Source: a virus. Taken from it: a DNA stretch of 64,000 bases. The stretch's first letter is position 1. Each line of letters opens with the position of its first letter. Shown here one piece after another: positions 34,175-45,161 of this stretch. The notes under the pieces are model-generated. The model was not told the DNA's origin, did not search any database, and was given only the letters and a program-made list of their open reading frames with translations. Position numbers and translations under genes: made by a program. The stretch covers positions 1 through 64,000 of IMG/VR virus record IMGVR_UViG_3300022932_000018; one strand, written 5' to 3'.

Positions 34175-37100
34175 TTATTTTCTGTACCGGCCTTTCCCGG
34201 ATGTTGTGACCTGGAATTTGCTGCCGCCATACTTGACCTGCATCTTCTTCTTGCGAATCTGTTGGAGCTTGCGGTTGATAGCAGACACATCGGCCTCGCT
34301 CACTCCGAGAAGGGCCATGCCGTCTACGAGGGCGCCGATAGTTGCAGCCTGGCGTTCGTTTGGTGCAATATCAACTCTGGTGACCTTCTGATTGAACATA
34401 TTACCCTTGTACCTGTCCGTCTGCCCGGTGATGGCCATGCGTGCTTCCGAGCCAGCGTTTGCTGCTGTCTGGAGCGGCCCGCCAAACATACCCCACTGAC
34501 CGTAATCGTACTCACCATACTTGGCAGGGTCGTAAACAGAGAAGAAGCCGGGCTCTTTCTCGCTGGCACCATTCATGCCTTTTATCAGGTAGTTGGAAAG
34601 CTCATTCAGCTTTGTCTGAGTGAAGCCGCCCATACCGGCGAAGAAGTAATCCGAGATAGAATTGGCTGCAAACTTCTGCAGGTTCTTCGCGGTATCTGTT
34701 TCTTCTGCGAATTTATCATCGTCGTCATCCCACATGCCCAGCATAGATGCTAGGCCGCGTGCGGCTGCCGTAGTGGCGATGCCTATCACAAATATCTTGA
34801 CGGCATTGAAGATGGCTGCTTCGGCCATGGTTGCCGCAAGAGAACGGGCTGCCTCGGCTTTTACATTCTTGTTGCCAAAAAGCAGCTTCTGAGCGTCGTT
34901 GGTCATGCGTACCCGCTGGTTGGTAGCAAAGCCTGAGTATGGCAGGAATATGCGCAGCATGGTGCGTCCCCAGCCTCCCTTGCGGTACATCTGGCCCATG
35001 GACGACGCATCGTTGGCATTCTGGCTACGGCTGGTCATTTGCTCAGCGTATGCGGCTGCCTCCGCGTTCGGGCTGTTGTGTTCTTCTGCCCAATTGATGC
35101 TATCGATATCTACGCCTTGCTCTTTCAGGCTCTGCATGTAGAAAGCAAGCCATGAAGTACGAGCCACCTTTACGTCGGAATAAACCAGGGCAGCCATGGT
35201 AGCATCAGCAACTCGTTGACCGATTTTATCTACCTGGCCGAGTGTCCGCTGGAAGCTGTTGCCAAATTCGGTGCGGTCTACCCGGCTGAAATCTGTGTCC
35301 CTGTTGTAGCCGGCTTTTGTTGATCCACGCTGACCGATGTTGAACTGGTCGAACAGTGGCAGGTTGGTACCTATCTGCCATGCTTTAGGGAACAGTGAGA
35401 AGTCACTGCCCAGGTTGGCCATGGTGTTGCCGGCGACAGAAACGTACTGCTTTGCCAGCTGAGAGAAGGAGCCGAGTGCGATACGGGCCGCTTTGGCAGC
35501 AGCTATATTGGCACCCTTCTCAACCATTCTTTCAACTTGGCTTACTTGTGGTGTTTTACCACGCTGTGCGTCTGCGGCTGACGTGAGGGCTGTCTGAACA
35601 AGCTCTTTATTCTGAGGCGTACCGAATACAGTTTCAGCATTCTTGTTGTCAAGGAACATGCGAATCTGGGCCTTTGCCTTATTGGTTTCTACATCGTAGT
35701 TGGTTTCGTAGAACCGGTCGGCAGCTGCAGAATCGAAGTCAAGGTCGAGTACTGCATTCTGACCTGGCAGAACGAAGTACCGGCGCCGGCGGTTCTTGGT
35801 GCCGGCGGGCGTTTCGTCAATCTTGCGGCGGGAGAAGGTCTGGTCAAACATCGTGGATGCAGCAGCCTGGTCTTTCACTCCGCGCAGCTTACTGTAAGTA
35901 ATAGGCGTGTAGTTATTGACTTCCTCGAAAGGAATATTGCTGTATATCTCACTGTTTTCTGCAACGGTTTCTCTGCGGTCGGCGAACTGCTGTTGCCAGA
36001 ACTCAACTATTTTCTGGTTGTCGGCGCCGTTCTCCATGGCAATCAGTTTGGCTTCTACCTCTGCCGGGCTGTTGGAACCCTCAAGCAAAGCATTATAGGC
36101 GTCGCTGACGTACTTTCCTTTCTGGTTGTCGTTCTTGTCGCCACTGTTATTGAGTCTGTCAGCAGTCTGGGCAACGAGCCCCTTGATGCGTTCGAACTCT
36201 GCGGCGTCCTTCTCGGCACCTTCATTGAAATTCATCTGAGAAAGAGCGTAGACACCACGCATGACCTTGTTCTCCGCATCCATCACGGCATCAGGCATGT
36301 TCTTTACCAGCTCCTCGTAGGCCTTTATAGCGTTGCTCTGTGTTTTCTGAGCACGCGCATGACCGTTGAACAACTCAGACTGGCCGGATAGGCGTTGAAG
36401 TTCTGCAGCTACACGGGTGTTCTTGGTGATAAATTCATTCAGCAGGTTGATGCTGGCAATCTCACCGGCCACAGCTTTTGCAATGCCGCTTTTCAGTTCA
36501 GCAGGATTTACACCGGAGTCCTTCATCAGCTGTATAAGATGGTCCATGTTTCTTTGGACGATGGACAATGCCGACATATCACCGGCATCCGTGAAGGAGT
36601 CGTTGTATGTGATGTTGTTTATTACATCGTTCAGCTTCACCAAGGCAGGCATTTCAAGGTCGGTAGTATCAATCTGGCGGATGTTGTCGAGCACTTCGGT
36701 TTCCTCGGCAGATAGGTTGCTGATATCGTAGTTGTCCAGGTCAATCAACTGGTCGTCTACGTAGGCTTTCATCAGCCTCAGACGTTCTTCTGCATTGGTA
36801 ACGGCAGCGGCGGCACGGTCGTCAGCTATCTGAGCAAGCTGGTCGTCAATGGCTGCCTGTATATCTGCTGGAGATGCGGTTGCAGGGTCAATGGTGCCGG
36901 CTGCCACAAGGTCTGCGAATACCCGGTCACGGCGGCGTTGCTCCTGCTCTTTCTTGGCAACTTCCATTTCAGCTGCTGCAGATTGAACGTAGGCTTCGAT
37001 GTCGGTGATAGTAGCCTGGTAGTCTGCGTTGGCGACAGTGCCGTTCTTTGCATTGGCTTTGGCGTTACTGATTGTGCTCAGCACGCGGTCAGCCATTGCC

Positions 37101-40100
37101 AGGTACTCGTCAAGGTTCGCAAGTACATCTGGTTTGATACGAAGGAATGCCTTTACGGCGTCAACATTGTTCGCAGCTTTCTGAACAGCTTTGGAGCGGA
37201 CAGCAGCGCGTATTTTCTTGGCTACGGATTGGGCGTCTTTCAGCTTGGCATCGTACTCTGCATCCGCAAGTATCTTATCGGTGTAGGTAATGAAAGCGTC
37301 GAGTTTGGCAGCGTTTTCTCCTACGGCAAGTCCACGCTTGATGATAGCAGCTACCTGCTTTGGCGTAACGGTGCCGGCTGCTTGTGCTGTTGCAAGGTGT
37401 TCCTTTATACGGTCGATGGCTGTTTCGAATGGAGCCTGCGCAATTGCTTTGCCCTGGCTGATTCCTTCTTTGCGGCCGCGACGTTCACCGGTAACCTCAC
37501 CTTCCTGCTGACCCTGGGTACGGCCGGCTCTGAATCCTTCCAATGCTGCACGGGCTTCCATGCGGATTTGGTTCTTCAGGTCTGCCATGCCAGTGGTATC
37601 GGTACGGGTGGCGTTATTGATGGTCGTGCCAATGGAAGTCTTAGCCCGTGGCTTGACGTACTCGTTTACCAGCTCCTCGAACGCAGCTTGGTTGAAGATG
37701 CTGGCGTCGTGATTTGCCTTGATAGCACGCACGGCATCATTGATGGCTGCACGCTGGGTCTTGCCGGCGGTCTGTGCTTCGATTACTGCCCGGAATCCTT
37801 CTGCGATTGCAGCTGGTGTAAGGCCTATCCGGTCCAGTGCTTCCTGCCTGCGGGTGAACTCAACGTTTGGCTTTGCCTTGTCGAGTATCTGCTGTGCTAC
37901 TTCTGGCCCTACCGTTGCGGCAAGTCCTCTCAGTATTGCAGTTTCGCTTGTGCCACGGGCGAGTTTCTTCTCAGCCATCTTTACGAGCTCAGGGTCTATC
38001 TGCGGCGCGAGGGAATACATGGTCAGGCCATTCTTCTTGGAACGGGCAGACATGGATTCGGCAAAGCGAAGTGGTGAGAATACTTCGTCAGGATATACCT
38101 GGCTGATATAGTCGTTCAAAACTCCGTACATCTCTGCTACGGCGCCAGTCAGCTCATAGGTGCCTCGTCCTTTGTGAACCAGTCCGCCAACGATGGCCTT
38201 GTCCGCTGCTGATATTCCTGCCGGGTTCTCCAGCATATCAATCATGATGCCTTCAGCGAAAGGTTCGGATGCGTTCTGGAATGCTTGCGTTTGCTCTACA
38301 AGGTCCAGCATGTTCTGGTACACATCGGGCGCTTTTGCTGCCACGAGTTCTACCATCTGCGAACCTCCAACCGAGTTGGTAATACGGGAAGCGAAGTCGC
38401 TGCTGTTGACGGATGAATAAACACCGGTGAGTTCTCCGGAATCCTCGTCGCTGGAACCCCGGCCGCGTTGCCCGGCTGTTTCTGCAGCAATGGCAATGCT
38501 TTCGTCAATGGCGTCGGCGCTCCGGTTCTGGGAGCGCTCTGCCCTGGCTGCTCTTGTCAGGGTGTTGGGAGCGTCGATGATTTCCTTGATGCGTCTTGTC
38601 AGGCTGTTGGCAGAGCTGAGTTCTGCGAGGACTGCACGGCTGTATGATTGCAGGCTGATGTTGGCAAACTGCTGTGCGGTTACCTGGTTGAAGCCGGCTG
38701 ATTTCTTGAGTGTATCCCAAAGCGATTTCAACCATGCGCTGAATCCCTTTCTGTTTTTCTGCGGGATATTCTGAGCTTCCTGTTCGATGGTCTGAGCGAG
38801 TATTTCCTCTGCGATGGCAGCACGGGCTTCGGACTTATCTTCTGCCTGTCCATATTCTATGGCATAACGTTGCCACATGGCTACATCGGATGCGCTCATG
38901 CCAGCCGGAGCGGCCGGTTGTTGACCGTCCAGCAATGCAGAAGCATACTGATAGGCGTCTGTTTCCTTTGCAAGCGCTTCGCCACGGGCATATATGTCTG
39001 GAGCATTTACCCGTGCCCAGGCAGCCCATACATGGCCAAGCTCATGGATAGGTGTTGATGGGCTTGCTTCCTCCACGTTGATGAACATGGTATTGGAGCC
39101 AGCATCATACCACCCTTTCGGCGCCGTTTCTTCTGCGAAGGTTTCAGGCAGGAATTGCCGGGCAGATTCGTTGTCTACGACGACAAGCGTTGGCTCACCC
39201 TTGAACTTGTTTTTGATGCGCTCATGCAGTGCCATTACGCCTTGGCGTGTCCAGCCGGCACGATTCATTGTCGCGTTGTCGGTGAAGATGTTCTGCGTGC
39301 CTGGGCGAACTTCAAACAGGTCTATTTCAGGGGCGGCTTCTTCTACTGGAACTGCTGTTTCTGCTGGGCTATTAGTTTGCGGAGTGTTTTGAACTTCGCG
39401 GCTAATAGCTTCTCTAACTTCTCCTGATAGGTCAATTTCACCTCTCCGGACTGCTTCGTAGTAGGCGTTCTCGAGGTCTTGCTGGTTGCCATATTCTTGG
39501 TTTAAGAGTTCTTTTTCTTTGGCTTGTAATTGCGCTTCTTCCTGTGCCATCACGATGTCGGCTATGCCATCGTTGAGTGGGAACCCTGTAAGTTGTTCAA
39601 ACTTGTCTTCTGCGAGGCGCTGATTGCTAGAAGGGCGTGATCTTACTGCCTGGTCAACTCCGCCGGGGAACCGGTACATGAAATCGACAAGGTCTTGTGG
39701 AGTGATATTGAGGCCGTTGTTGCCGTCCATATCAGCACCATTCAAGTCAATAGCAATCTGGTCGAGGCTCGCCGCTTTCTGTCCCTTCTTTCCAATGTAA
39801 TTCGCAGCGATGCCGCGATTCATATTGTTGCGGTCGCCGAACTGATTGAAAGAATCCTGCGTTGTGGTGAATCCACCCTGGTCTACGATTGCCTGCTCGA
39901 TGGTGTCGAGCATTGCTGGCTCTTGCGGCATATTCCGCCAGATGGTCGCTATCTCAACAGGGTTGGTAGAGTTCTCGATAATGGAAGCCTCATACTCCTG
40001 GCGGTTCACTCCGGCATCTGGTTGTGGTGCCAGAGCGCCTTGCAGGAAATTGTATTTGGCAGCGGCACCTTCGCGCTCTTGCTTGTTCGCAGGACGCTCG

Positions 40101-43100
40101 TTACCGGTATCAACGTTCCGAACAGTGAGGCCGGCCGGCGTATTCATGACGATGCTGTTACCAACGATGGCGTCCACGAATGGCTGAATTGGTGGTGCGA
40201 CAGGTTCCTCGGCTTGCTCGATAGTCTGCGCTTCAAGCTGGCCAAGTAAATCACCAAACTCAGGCGTGATTTCAAAGTTTGGTTCTGCTTCTTCCGCAAC
40301 TACTGGTTCCGGCGTTGATTCAGATGGTGCTGCATTCAGTTGTTCCTCGGTTACTACGATGGGTTGGAACTCTCCTTCCGTGTCTGGGGTTTCTGCTACG
40401 GTGGGCTCAAGTACTGTAACTGTTTCCCCTGTGGTTACCGGATCCGCAATGACTTCCTGTGCTACTGGTGGAACTACAATATTGTAAGCGCCCTCGGCCA
40501 GAGTAGATGGCACATTCTCGCCGCGCATCCTTTGCAGGGCATCCATCACTTCTTCTTTACTCCGGCCTTCATCTACCAGGCTACGGGTTGCAGCTACCAT
40601 GGCACGCATGGCTGAGGTGGTAATTCCGGCATCCATTTCAGCTTCGCTTACCGGGCGATCGTTCTCTACCTCTGCATCGTAAATATCACGGGCGGTAATG
40701 ATGTCGATAGCGAAGTCAGATGTAGTGCCAAGCAGGTTGGGCTCTGCAGCATCAATAGTGGCATCGTGTTCTTCCTGTACGGCTACGGAAAGTTCGGGCG
40801 CCGTGAGAGGACGTGCAATGTCCATGGTTGTTTGTCCTGTTGCCAGTGCTGCAGCTATGCGCTTCTTGCCGTCGATTATTTGACCGTCCTTTCCTATTAC
40901 GACGGGATTCGTGTTGGCGGTAATTGACTGTGATGCCGGGGTTGAAGAAGCCTGAATGTAACCTCGAACCTCTGGGTCGTTTGCATACGGCGTGATATCT
41001 ATGCTCTCCGTTGTGTAAGGTCCATTGTTCAAGATGGCAGAAGTCTGTGCGCCTCTTAGGCTGGCTGCTGGTGTGTATCGTTGAGATATTGCCGCCATTT
41101 CTACGCCAGAAACTGTGCGTCCACGAAGGTCTGTGCCTTCTTCAATTTGCTTTATCGCAAGTGTAGACGCGGCAGCTTTTGCCTGCAAGTCTTGTACTTG
41201 TGCCTCTACTGCCTGTCCGGCCTCGCGAGTGAAAATGCCGTTGGCATCACGGGCCATCAGCACCTGAGTTTTCTGCCCGGTATTTACGTCAGTTATTTCT
41301 TCGTACCGGATTTCAGGCGCAATAGCTGCAAGTGCTGCGGCTGTTTCCTGGAGTCGGGCTTGTTCAATTCCGTACTGCACAGCTTTTGGCCCTACCAGAG
41401 CCTGTCCGCCCTTATCCTTTGGCTGGATTGCTCTTGCTACAAAAGGTTCTACCCGGCCAATAAAATTCTGAATCTGCGAGGCCTGTTCAGGCGTCATTCT
41501 TCCGGACTGCAGCTGCTCAGTGATGGATTGCCGGAAGTTTTCAGGGCTTGCCATCGCCTGGTAGATTGCTGCAGCCTGGCTGGTTGGTGCCTGCGTGCCG
41601 TGTTGCCCGATGCTAGACATCATGCCGCCGGCTACGGTCCCAACAAGTCCTTCATGGGCGGCTTGTTCTACCGCGCCTTTCCAGTCGAATGGTTCGGTGC
41701 GGCCTGCGTCATTCCAATCTTGGTAGCTGTCTGCTCCAGAACCAAAAACTTCTTCTACGCCTTCGCCAAGCGATTGCCCGAGCCGAGGACTTACATTTTG
41801 CTTGATGAACTGGCCCAATTTCTGAACACGGCCTGTCGCAATTACTTCGTCAGCACTGTTGACAATTCGATTTGAAAGATTACTCCCGGCACCTCTCCGG
41901 GCAAGCGGGTTTGCAAGGCCTTCAATCAGGATATTGACCGACGCTCTTTGTGCTGCCTTTGCAGATGCTTGCTGTGGGGTATATCCGGAATCAAGTGCCT
42001 GTTTGAAATAGCTGGCATAGATAGTCGGGTATGCGTAGGCAGTAGTATTTATTACGTTATCGATGTAGCGTGTTGCTACACGGGCTGGCATAGACTGGAG
42101 CGTAGCGGCAAGGCCATCAAATGCTTTTTGCGATAGCGTGCCTTCATTAGCAAGGGCACCGCGCAAAGCTGCTGATGTAGCACCTCGTTGAGCGGCATTT
42201 GCAGCTGGCGCCCAATTACCTATGCTTGCACCTTTAGAAAGAGCACCGAGCCCTACTGATGGTCCAAGAAACTCGCCTCCTGTGCGGGTGGCGGTTCCAA
42301 GGATCGTGTCGAGATACGCAAAGGGATTGTTAGTAAGCGTTGCTGTTGTGAGGTCGGCTTCATTGGTTGGTCGGTTGCCGCCAAGATATTGTTCGCTTCC
42401 AGCCAGCCATTGGGCATGCGTATTGGCCACATTCCTTGCGGCACTTTCGTTGCCCGTCGCATCATACAGAGGCTCCAATAGTCCGCGTCCGAGGAAAGCC
42501 CCGAAGTTTGACGATGCACGCAAGCCTTCTTTTGCAGCTCCCCAGATGTAGCCAACAGGTTTCAGTACGCCGCCGGCACCGTCGTGCAAGAAATCTGTGA
42601 TGTCTTGATTGTAGTTGTTGGCTTGCTGAAATTCATTCTTCTTGCCCTGCACAATCGCATCGGCAGCTTGTTTAAATTTCTTTTCGTCGCCGCCGGCCAA
42701 TTCAATTACTTCACGCTTAAAAGTGGGGTTGAATTGTTTTGTTTCCTGGTTGGTGTAAACAAGGTCTTTGCTGACTGGCGTTTTCAGGTCTGTGAATCGT
42801 GTAGCGTTGCTCTGAATGCCACGCAAAGCAGCATCTGAAGGGTCGCCAACGATGGAACGGAACCGGTCGTCGTCATAATCAGGGAGTGCCTTTGCGGCTT
42901 TCTGTTGTGCCTTTTGCTGGCCGTAACGGGCGGTGGCTGCCAATGTATTTTGATATGCCTTACGGTCGGCATCGCTTATCCCTGCTGCAAATTCAGTTGC
43001 CGGCTTTGCGGCTGCCGCAACCTGGCTGTTGAATGCTTGTTGGTATTGCTTCAGCTGCTGTTGCCGTTGCGCTTCTGCGGCGCGTGCCTGCTGGATAGCT

Positions 43101-43255
43101 GGAGTGTTTGAAAGTGCTTGCTGTTCGGCAGCTACATTGCCAATAATCCCTTGCTCTATCTGTGTGCGTTGGTCGCCAAAAGAAGTAGGGAAAGGGATTG
43201 CTTGCGGAGCCGGTTGTGACGGCTGTTTCTTGGTGTCTTTATCTTTTGCTCCCAT
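34175..43255 (-). CDS. Giant polyvalent virion protein (3026 aa) with ParB-like and zincin domains
   Basis: One uninterrupted 3026-codon frame. Near residues 765-815 it has a ParB-like motif (VIGKDGQIIDGKKRIAAALA). Near residue 1405 it has a gluzincin-type zinc protease site, PIHELGHVWAAW (HExxH). Long coiled coils fill about 1800-2300, and a C-terminal segment near 2815-2840 is hydrophobic enough for a membrane helix. This mixture of DNA-binding-like, protease and structural parts is characteristic of the 'polyvalent proteins' of phages and conjugative elements. They are thought to be injected with the DNA and to counter host defences or assist entry. It overlaps the ejection-type gene upstream by one base. 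Confidence 0.65.
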   Translation of the reverse strand: MGAKDKDTKKQPSQPAPQAIPFPTSFGDQRTQIEQGIIGNVAAEQQALSNTPAIQQARAAEAQRQQQLKQYQQAFNSQVAAAAKPATEFAAGISDADRKAYQNTLAATARYGQQKAQQKAAKALPDYDDDRFRSIVGDPSDAALRGIQSNATRFTDLKTPVSKDLVYTNQETKQFNPTFKREVIELAGGDEKKFKQAADAIVQGKKNEFQQANNYNQDITDFLHDGAGGVLKPVGYIWGAAKEGLRASSNFGAFLGRGLLEPLYDATGNESAARNVANTHAQWLAGSEQYLGGNRPTNEADLTTATLTNNPFAYLDTILGTATRTGGEFLGPSVGLGALSKGASIGNWAPAANAAQRGATSAALRGALANEGTLSQKAFDGLAATLQSMPARVATRYIDNVINTTAYAYPTIYASYFKQALDSGYTPQQASAKAAQRASVNILIEGLANPLARRGAGSNLSNRIVNSADEVIATGRVQKLGQFIKQNVSPRLGQSLGEGVEEVFGSGADSYQDWNDAGRTEPFDWKGAVEQAAHEGLVGTVAGGMMSSIGQHGTQAPTSQAAAIYQAMASPENFRQSITEQLQSGRMTPEQASQIQNFIGRVEPFVARAIQPKDKGGQALVGPKAVQYGIEQARLQETAAALAAIAPEIRYEEITDVNTGQKTQVLMARDANGIFTREAGQAVEAQVQDLQAKAAASTLAIKQIEEGTDLRGRTVSGVEMAAISQRYTPAASLRGAQTSAILNNGPYTTESIDITPYANDPEVRGYIQASSTPASQSITANTNPVVIGKDGQIIDGKKRIAAALATGQTTMDIARPLTAPELSVAVQEEHDATIDAAEPNLLGTTSDFAIDIITARDIYDAEVENDRPVSEAEMDAGITTSAMRAMVAATRSLVDEGRSKEEVMDALQRMRGENVPSTLAEGAYNIVVPPVAQEVIADPVTTGETVTVLEPTVAETPDTEGEFQPIVVTEEQLNAAPSESTPEPVVAEEAEPNFEITPEFGDLLGQLEAQTIEQAEEPVAPPIQPFVDAIVGNSIVMNTPAGLTVRNVDTGNERPANKQEREGAAAKYNFLQGALAPQPDAGVNRQEYEASIIENSTNPVEIATIWRNMPQEPAMLDTIEQAIVDQGGFTTTQDSFNQFGDRNNMNRGIAANYIGKKGQKAASLDQIAIDLNGADMDGNNGLNITPQDLVDFMYRFPGGVDQAVRSRPSSNQRLAEDKFEQLTGFPLNDGIADIVMAQEEAQLQAKEKELLNQEYGNQQDLENAYYEAVRRGEIDLSGEVREAISREVQNTPQTNSPAETAVPVEEAAPEIDLFEVRPGTQNIFTDNATMNRAGWTRQGVMALHERIKNKFKGEPTLVVVDNESARQFLPETFAEETAPKGWYDAGSNTMFINVEEASPSTPIHELGHVWAAWARVNAPDIYARGEALAKETDAYQYASALLDGQQPAAPAGMSASDVAMWQRYAIEYGQAEDKSEARAAIAEEILAQTIEQEAQNIPQKNRKGFSAWLKSLWDTLKKSAGFNQVTAQQFANISLQSYSRAVLAELSSANSLTRRIKEIIDAPNTLTRAARAERSQNRSADAIDESIAIAAETAGQRGRGSSDEDSGELTGVYSSVNSSDFASRITNSVGGSQMVELVAAKAPDVYQNMLDLVEQTQAFQNASEPFAEGIMIDMLENPAGISAADKAIVGGLVHKGRGTYELTGAVAEMYGVLNDYISQVYPDEVFSPLRFAESMSARSKKNGLTMYSLAPQIDPELVKMAEKKLARGTSETAILRGLAATVGPEVAQQILDKAKPNVEFTRRQEALDRIGLTPAAIAEGFRAVIEAQTAGKTQRAAINDAVRAIKANHDASIFNQAAFEELVNEYVKPRAKTSIGTTINNATRTDTTGMADLKNQIRMEARAALEGFRAGRTQGQQEGEVTGERRGRKEGISQGKAIAQAPFETAIDRIKEHLATAQAAGTVTPKQVAAIIKRGLAVGENAAKLDAFITYTDKILADAEYDAKLKDAQSVAKKIRAAVRSKAVQKAANNVDAVKAFLRIKPDVLANLDEYLAMADRVLSTISNAKANAKNGTVANADYQATITDIEAYVQSAAAEMEVAKKEQEQRRRDRVFADLVAAGTIDPATASPADIQAAIDDQLAQIADDRAAAAVTNAEERLRLMKAYVDDQLIDLDNYDISNLSAEETEVLDNIRQIDTTDLEMPALVKLNDVINNITYNDSFTDAGDMSALSIVQRNMDHLIQLMKDSGVNPAELKSGIAKAVAGEIASINLLNEFITKNTRVAAELQRLSGQSELFNGHARAQKTQSNAIKAYEELVKNMPDAVMDAENKVMRGVYALSQMNFNEGAEKDAAEFERIKGLVAQTADRLNNSGDKNDNQKGKYVSDAYNALLEGSNSPAEVEAKLIAMENGADNQKIVEFWQQQFADRRETVAENSEIYSNIPFEEVNNYTPITYSKLRGVKDQAAASTMFDQTFSRRKIDETPAGTKNRRRRYFVLPGQNAVLDLDFDSAAADRFYETNYDVETNKAKAQIRMFLDNKNAETVFGTPQNKELVQTALTSAADAQRGKTPQVSQVERMVEKGANIAAAKAARIALGSFSQLAKQYVSVAGNTMANLGSDFSLFPKAWQIGTNLPLFDQFNIGQRGSTKAGYNRDTDFSRVDRTEFGNSFQRTLGQVDKIGQRVADATMAALVYSDVKVARTSWLAFYMQSLKEQGVDIDSINWAEEHNSPNAEAAAYAEQMTSRSQNANDASSMGQMYRKGGWGRTMLRIFLPYSGFATNQRVRMTNDAQKLLFGNKNVKAEAARSLAATMAEAAIFNAVKIFVIGIATTAAARGLASMLGMWDDDDDKFAEETDTAKNLQKFAANSISDYFFAGMGGFTQTKLNELSNYLIKGMNGASEKEPGFFSVYDPAKYGEYDYGQWGMFGGPLQTAANAGSEARMAITGQTDRYKGNMFNQKVTRVDIAPNERQAATIGALVDGMALLGVSEADVSAINRKLQQIRKKKMQVKYGGSKFQVTTSGKGRYRK

Positions 43256-44886
43256 TATGGATTGTCGTTGTAGCCATCATTATTCATGTCATTGCTCTCG
43301 TACTGCTTCTTGCTGAACTGCGGATAGAAAGACTCCATCACGCCAACAGCGTTGCCAAACTCAAGGCCGGGTTCCTCGGGTATTGCACCTGGAACAACCT
43401 GGCCGATCACAGCATTCGGGTCGTCGTAAATGACCCTGCGTGGACCAGGTATCAGCCTTTTTGTTGGCTTATTATCTGCGTCAAGTTCAGGCACCATGGA
43501 TTGAACAACGGTCACGTTGCCATAGCCCGGATGTTGTTCAAAGAATACCTGTGCTTTTTCGCCGGTGTTTGGGTCTGTAAGGAGCTTGCCGCCTTTCTCG
43601 GATAGATTGACAAAGGGGAATTTGCCGCCGAGAATATTGAGTGTGGTAGTATTCCTTTGCAGCATCTTTTTAGCTTCAGCATCACCACTTCCGTATGCTC
43701 GGGTTACCAGGTTTGGAACGCTTGTGTAGTCGTCCATCATCCCCTTCATCGCTTTTTGGTTGGCGCGATTATTTGCTTGCTCAGCGAGGTTTAGTCTGCG
43801 TGCTGCGAGTTGATTCTGGTATGCAAGCTGGTTGGCATTTTGCTGGTCAATTTTTGCCTGCCGCTCAATATTGTATCGGTCGCGGTCGATGTCAATTTTT
43901 GTTCCGCCTTTTGGTCCAAACTCCTCGAGTACGTCCAATGCAGCCTTTCTCTCCTGCACTTCAGCAGGCAGTTTGCCGAAGCCTCTTGGGTCAGCCTGTG
44001 CTCTCTGGCGGCGGTACATATCCGTCTGTATTTTGAACTCGGGCATGGATGAAACGCGATCATACACATCTGCAGACAATACGCGCTCTTTCCCCTTCAT
44101 TACAGACGGGATATTGCCGTTGGCATTGGCTACGTCAAAAGCCACTTCCTCAGCTTTGGTGACAAACTGATTGGTGGCCAGGTCATACTGAAGATTCGGG
44201 CGTCCGGTGAGTTTCAGGTCGGTCTGCCCATTATCCATTGGATTTGGGATAAGGGTTTGCTCAGTCTGGAAAGCGTCGCCCAGGTTTTTGCGTAGAATAG
44301 TAGGTAACTGAGCACGATTGGCTACGGCAGCCCATTGTTCCGGGTTGGAAGTAGGATTGCCTGGCAGGATGCCCTGGTAGTTGTAATTGAGGTCCGTGTA
44401 TGGTCGTGGCTGCCCTTTTTCATCAAACAGCAATGCTTGCATCCCTGCGTTCTGAGTGCGTGTAGGGTCAATGAAAGCGTACTCTTTACCAAGCCCTGTA
44501 CTCCATTGCTGCACGCCGGCAACTGCGCCTTTTGCTGCCTGCCTGCGCCCCTGCATGCGCTGCGCTGCGATTGCTGCCTGTTGTTGTGCATCTGGGGCAT
44601 TGGGGTTCTTCATCAGGTAATCGCGTACACCATTGATATCTTTTTCATCCTCTTGGCGAAGATAGTTGTCGTAGGCGGTGCCGGTGACGATAGCATCTTC
44701 GGGAATCAGATTGGCGAGAAGCCGGTCACGCTGGGCAGCCATCTGAGCCTGCTTCTGAGCTTGCCTTTCAGCATTGATAAGAGCGTTTTGCGTGTAGTTC
44801 TGCAGTCCGATGCCGATGTTATCGAGCGGCATGCGGAAAGCATTTGCTACTTCGTTAGAATTGACTACAGGATTTGAAATTGCCAT
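43255..44886 (-). CDS. Internal virion / ejection protein (543 aa)
   Basis: Starts MAISNPVVNSNEVANAFRMP. Highly helical, with Gln/Ala/Arg-rich stretches and no catalytic motif. Sandwiched between a small Cys-rich gene and the giant polyvalent gene in one late transcript. Together with the 243- and 3026-residue proteins it makes a three-member ejectosome-like set. Role inferred from composition and neighbours. Confidence 0.5.
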   Translation of the reverse strand: MAISNPVVNSNEVANAFRMPLDNIGIGLQNYTQNALINAERQAQKQAQMAAQRDRLLANLIPEDAIVTGTAYDNYLRQEDEKDINGVRDYLMKNPNAPDAQQQAAIAAQRMQGRRQAAKGAVAGVQQWSTGLGKEYAFIDPTRTQNAGMQALLFDEKGQPRPYTDLNYNYQGILPGNPTSNPEQWAAVANRAQLPTILRKNLGDAFQTEQTLIPNPMDNGQTDLKLTGRPNLQYDLATNQFVTKAEEVAFDVANANGNIPSVMKGKERVLSADVYDRVSSMPEFKIQTDMYRRQRAQADPRGFGKLPAEVQERKAALDVLEEFGPKGGTKIDIDRDRYNIERQAKIDQQNANQLAYQNQLAARRLNLAEQANNRANQKAMKGMMDDYTSVPNLVTRAYGSGDAEAKKMLQRNTTTLNILGGKFPFVNLSEKGGKLLTDPNTGEKAQVFFEQHPGYGNVTVVQSMVPELDADNKPTKRLIPGPRRVIYDDPNAVIGQVVPGAIPEEPGLEFGNAVGVMESFYPQFSKKQYESNDMNNDGYNDNP

Positions 44887-44895
44887 GCTGTAAAA

Positions 44896-45156
44896 TTAAG
44901 GTGTTGGGGTGTAGCCGGTGACTCCGTTATTGGCAACGTAATTGACTGCCGTTTTACCAATGCCGGAGCATAAGTCACATGGCTGGTAGATGGTGACCGT
45001 GTTGTTGACTTCGGTACAAGTGGCATTGCCACCACATTTTGCACAGTCGTAAGAGAACGGAGATTTGATATGAGCAATCACATCGGCCAGCGTCATCTGG
45101 TCTGTTAAGCTGGGATTAACCCGAAGGAACTCGTTTATTTCAAATGTAGTCAGCAT
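44896..45156 (-). CDS. Small zinc-ribbon-like protein (86 aa)
   Basis: CAKCGG and CDLCSGIG motifs about 20 residues apart form a DnaJ-like zinc-binding pair in the middle of the protein. It starts MLTTFEINEFLRVNPSLTDQ directly after a late promoter motif, so it is the first gene of the leftward virion transcript. A folding helper for the giant protein or a DNA-binding role are both possible. Confidence 0.55.
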   Translation of the reverse strand: MLTTFEINEFLRVNPSLTDQMTLADVIAHIKSPFSYDCAKCGGNATCTEVNNTVTIYQPCDLCSGIGKTAVNYVANNGVTGYTPTP

Positions 45157-45161
45157 CTTCG

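Noticed and set aside
36938-38077. Long rightward open frame (379 codons) opposite the giant gene
   Set aside because: It mirrors the Ala/Gln-rich codons of the leftward 3026-codon gene and encodes a Cys/Leu/Phe-rich low-complexity product. Several similar frames in 34175-43255 have the same cause.
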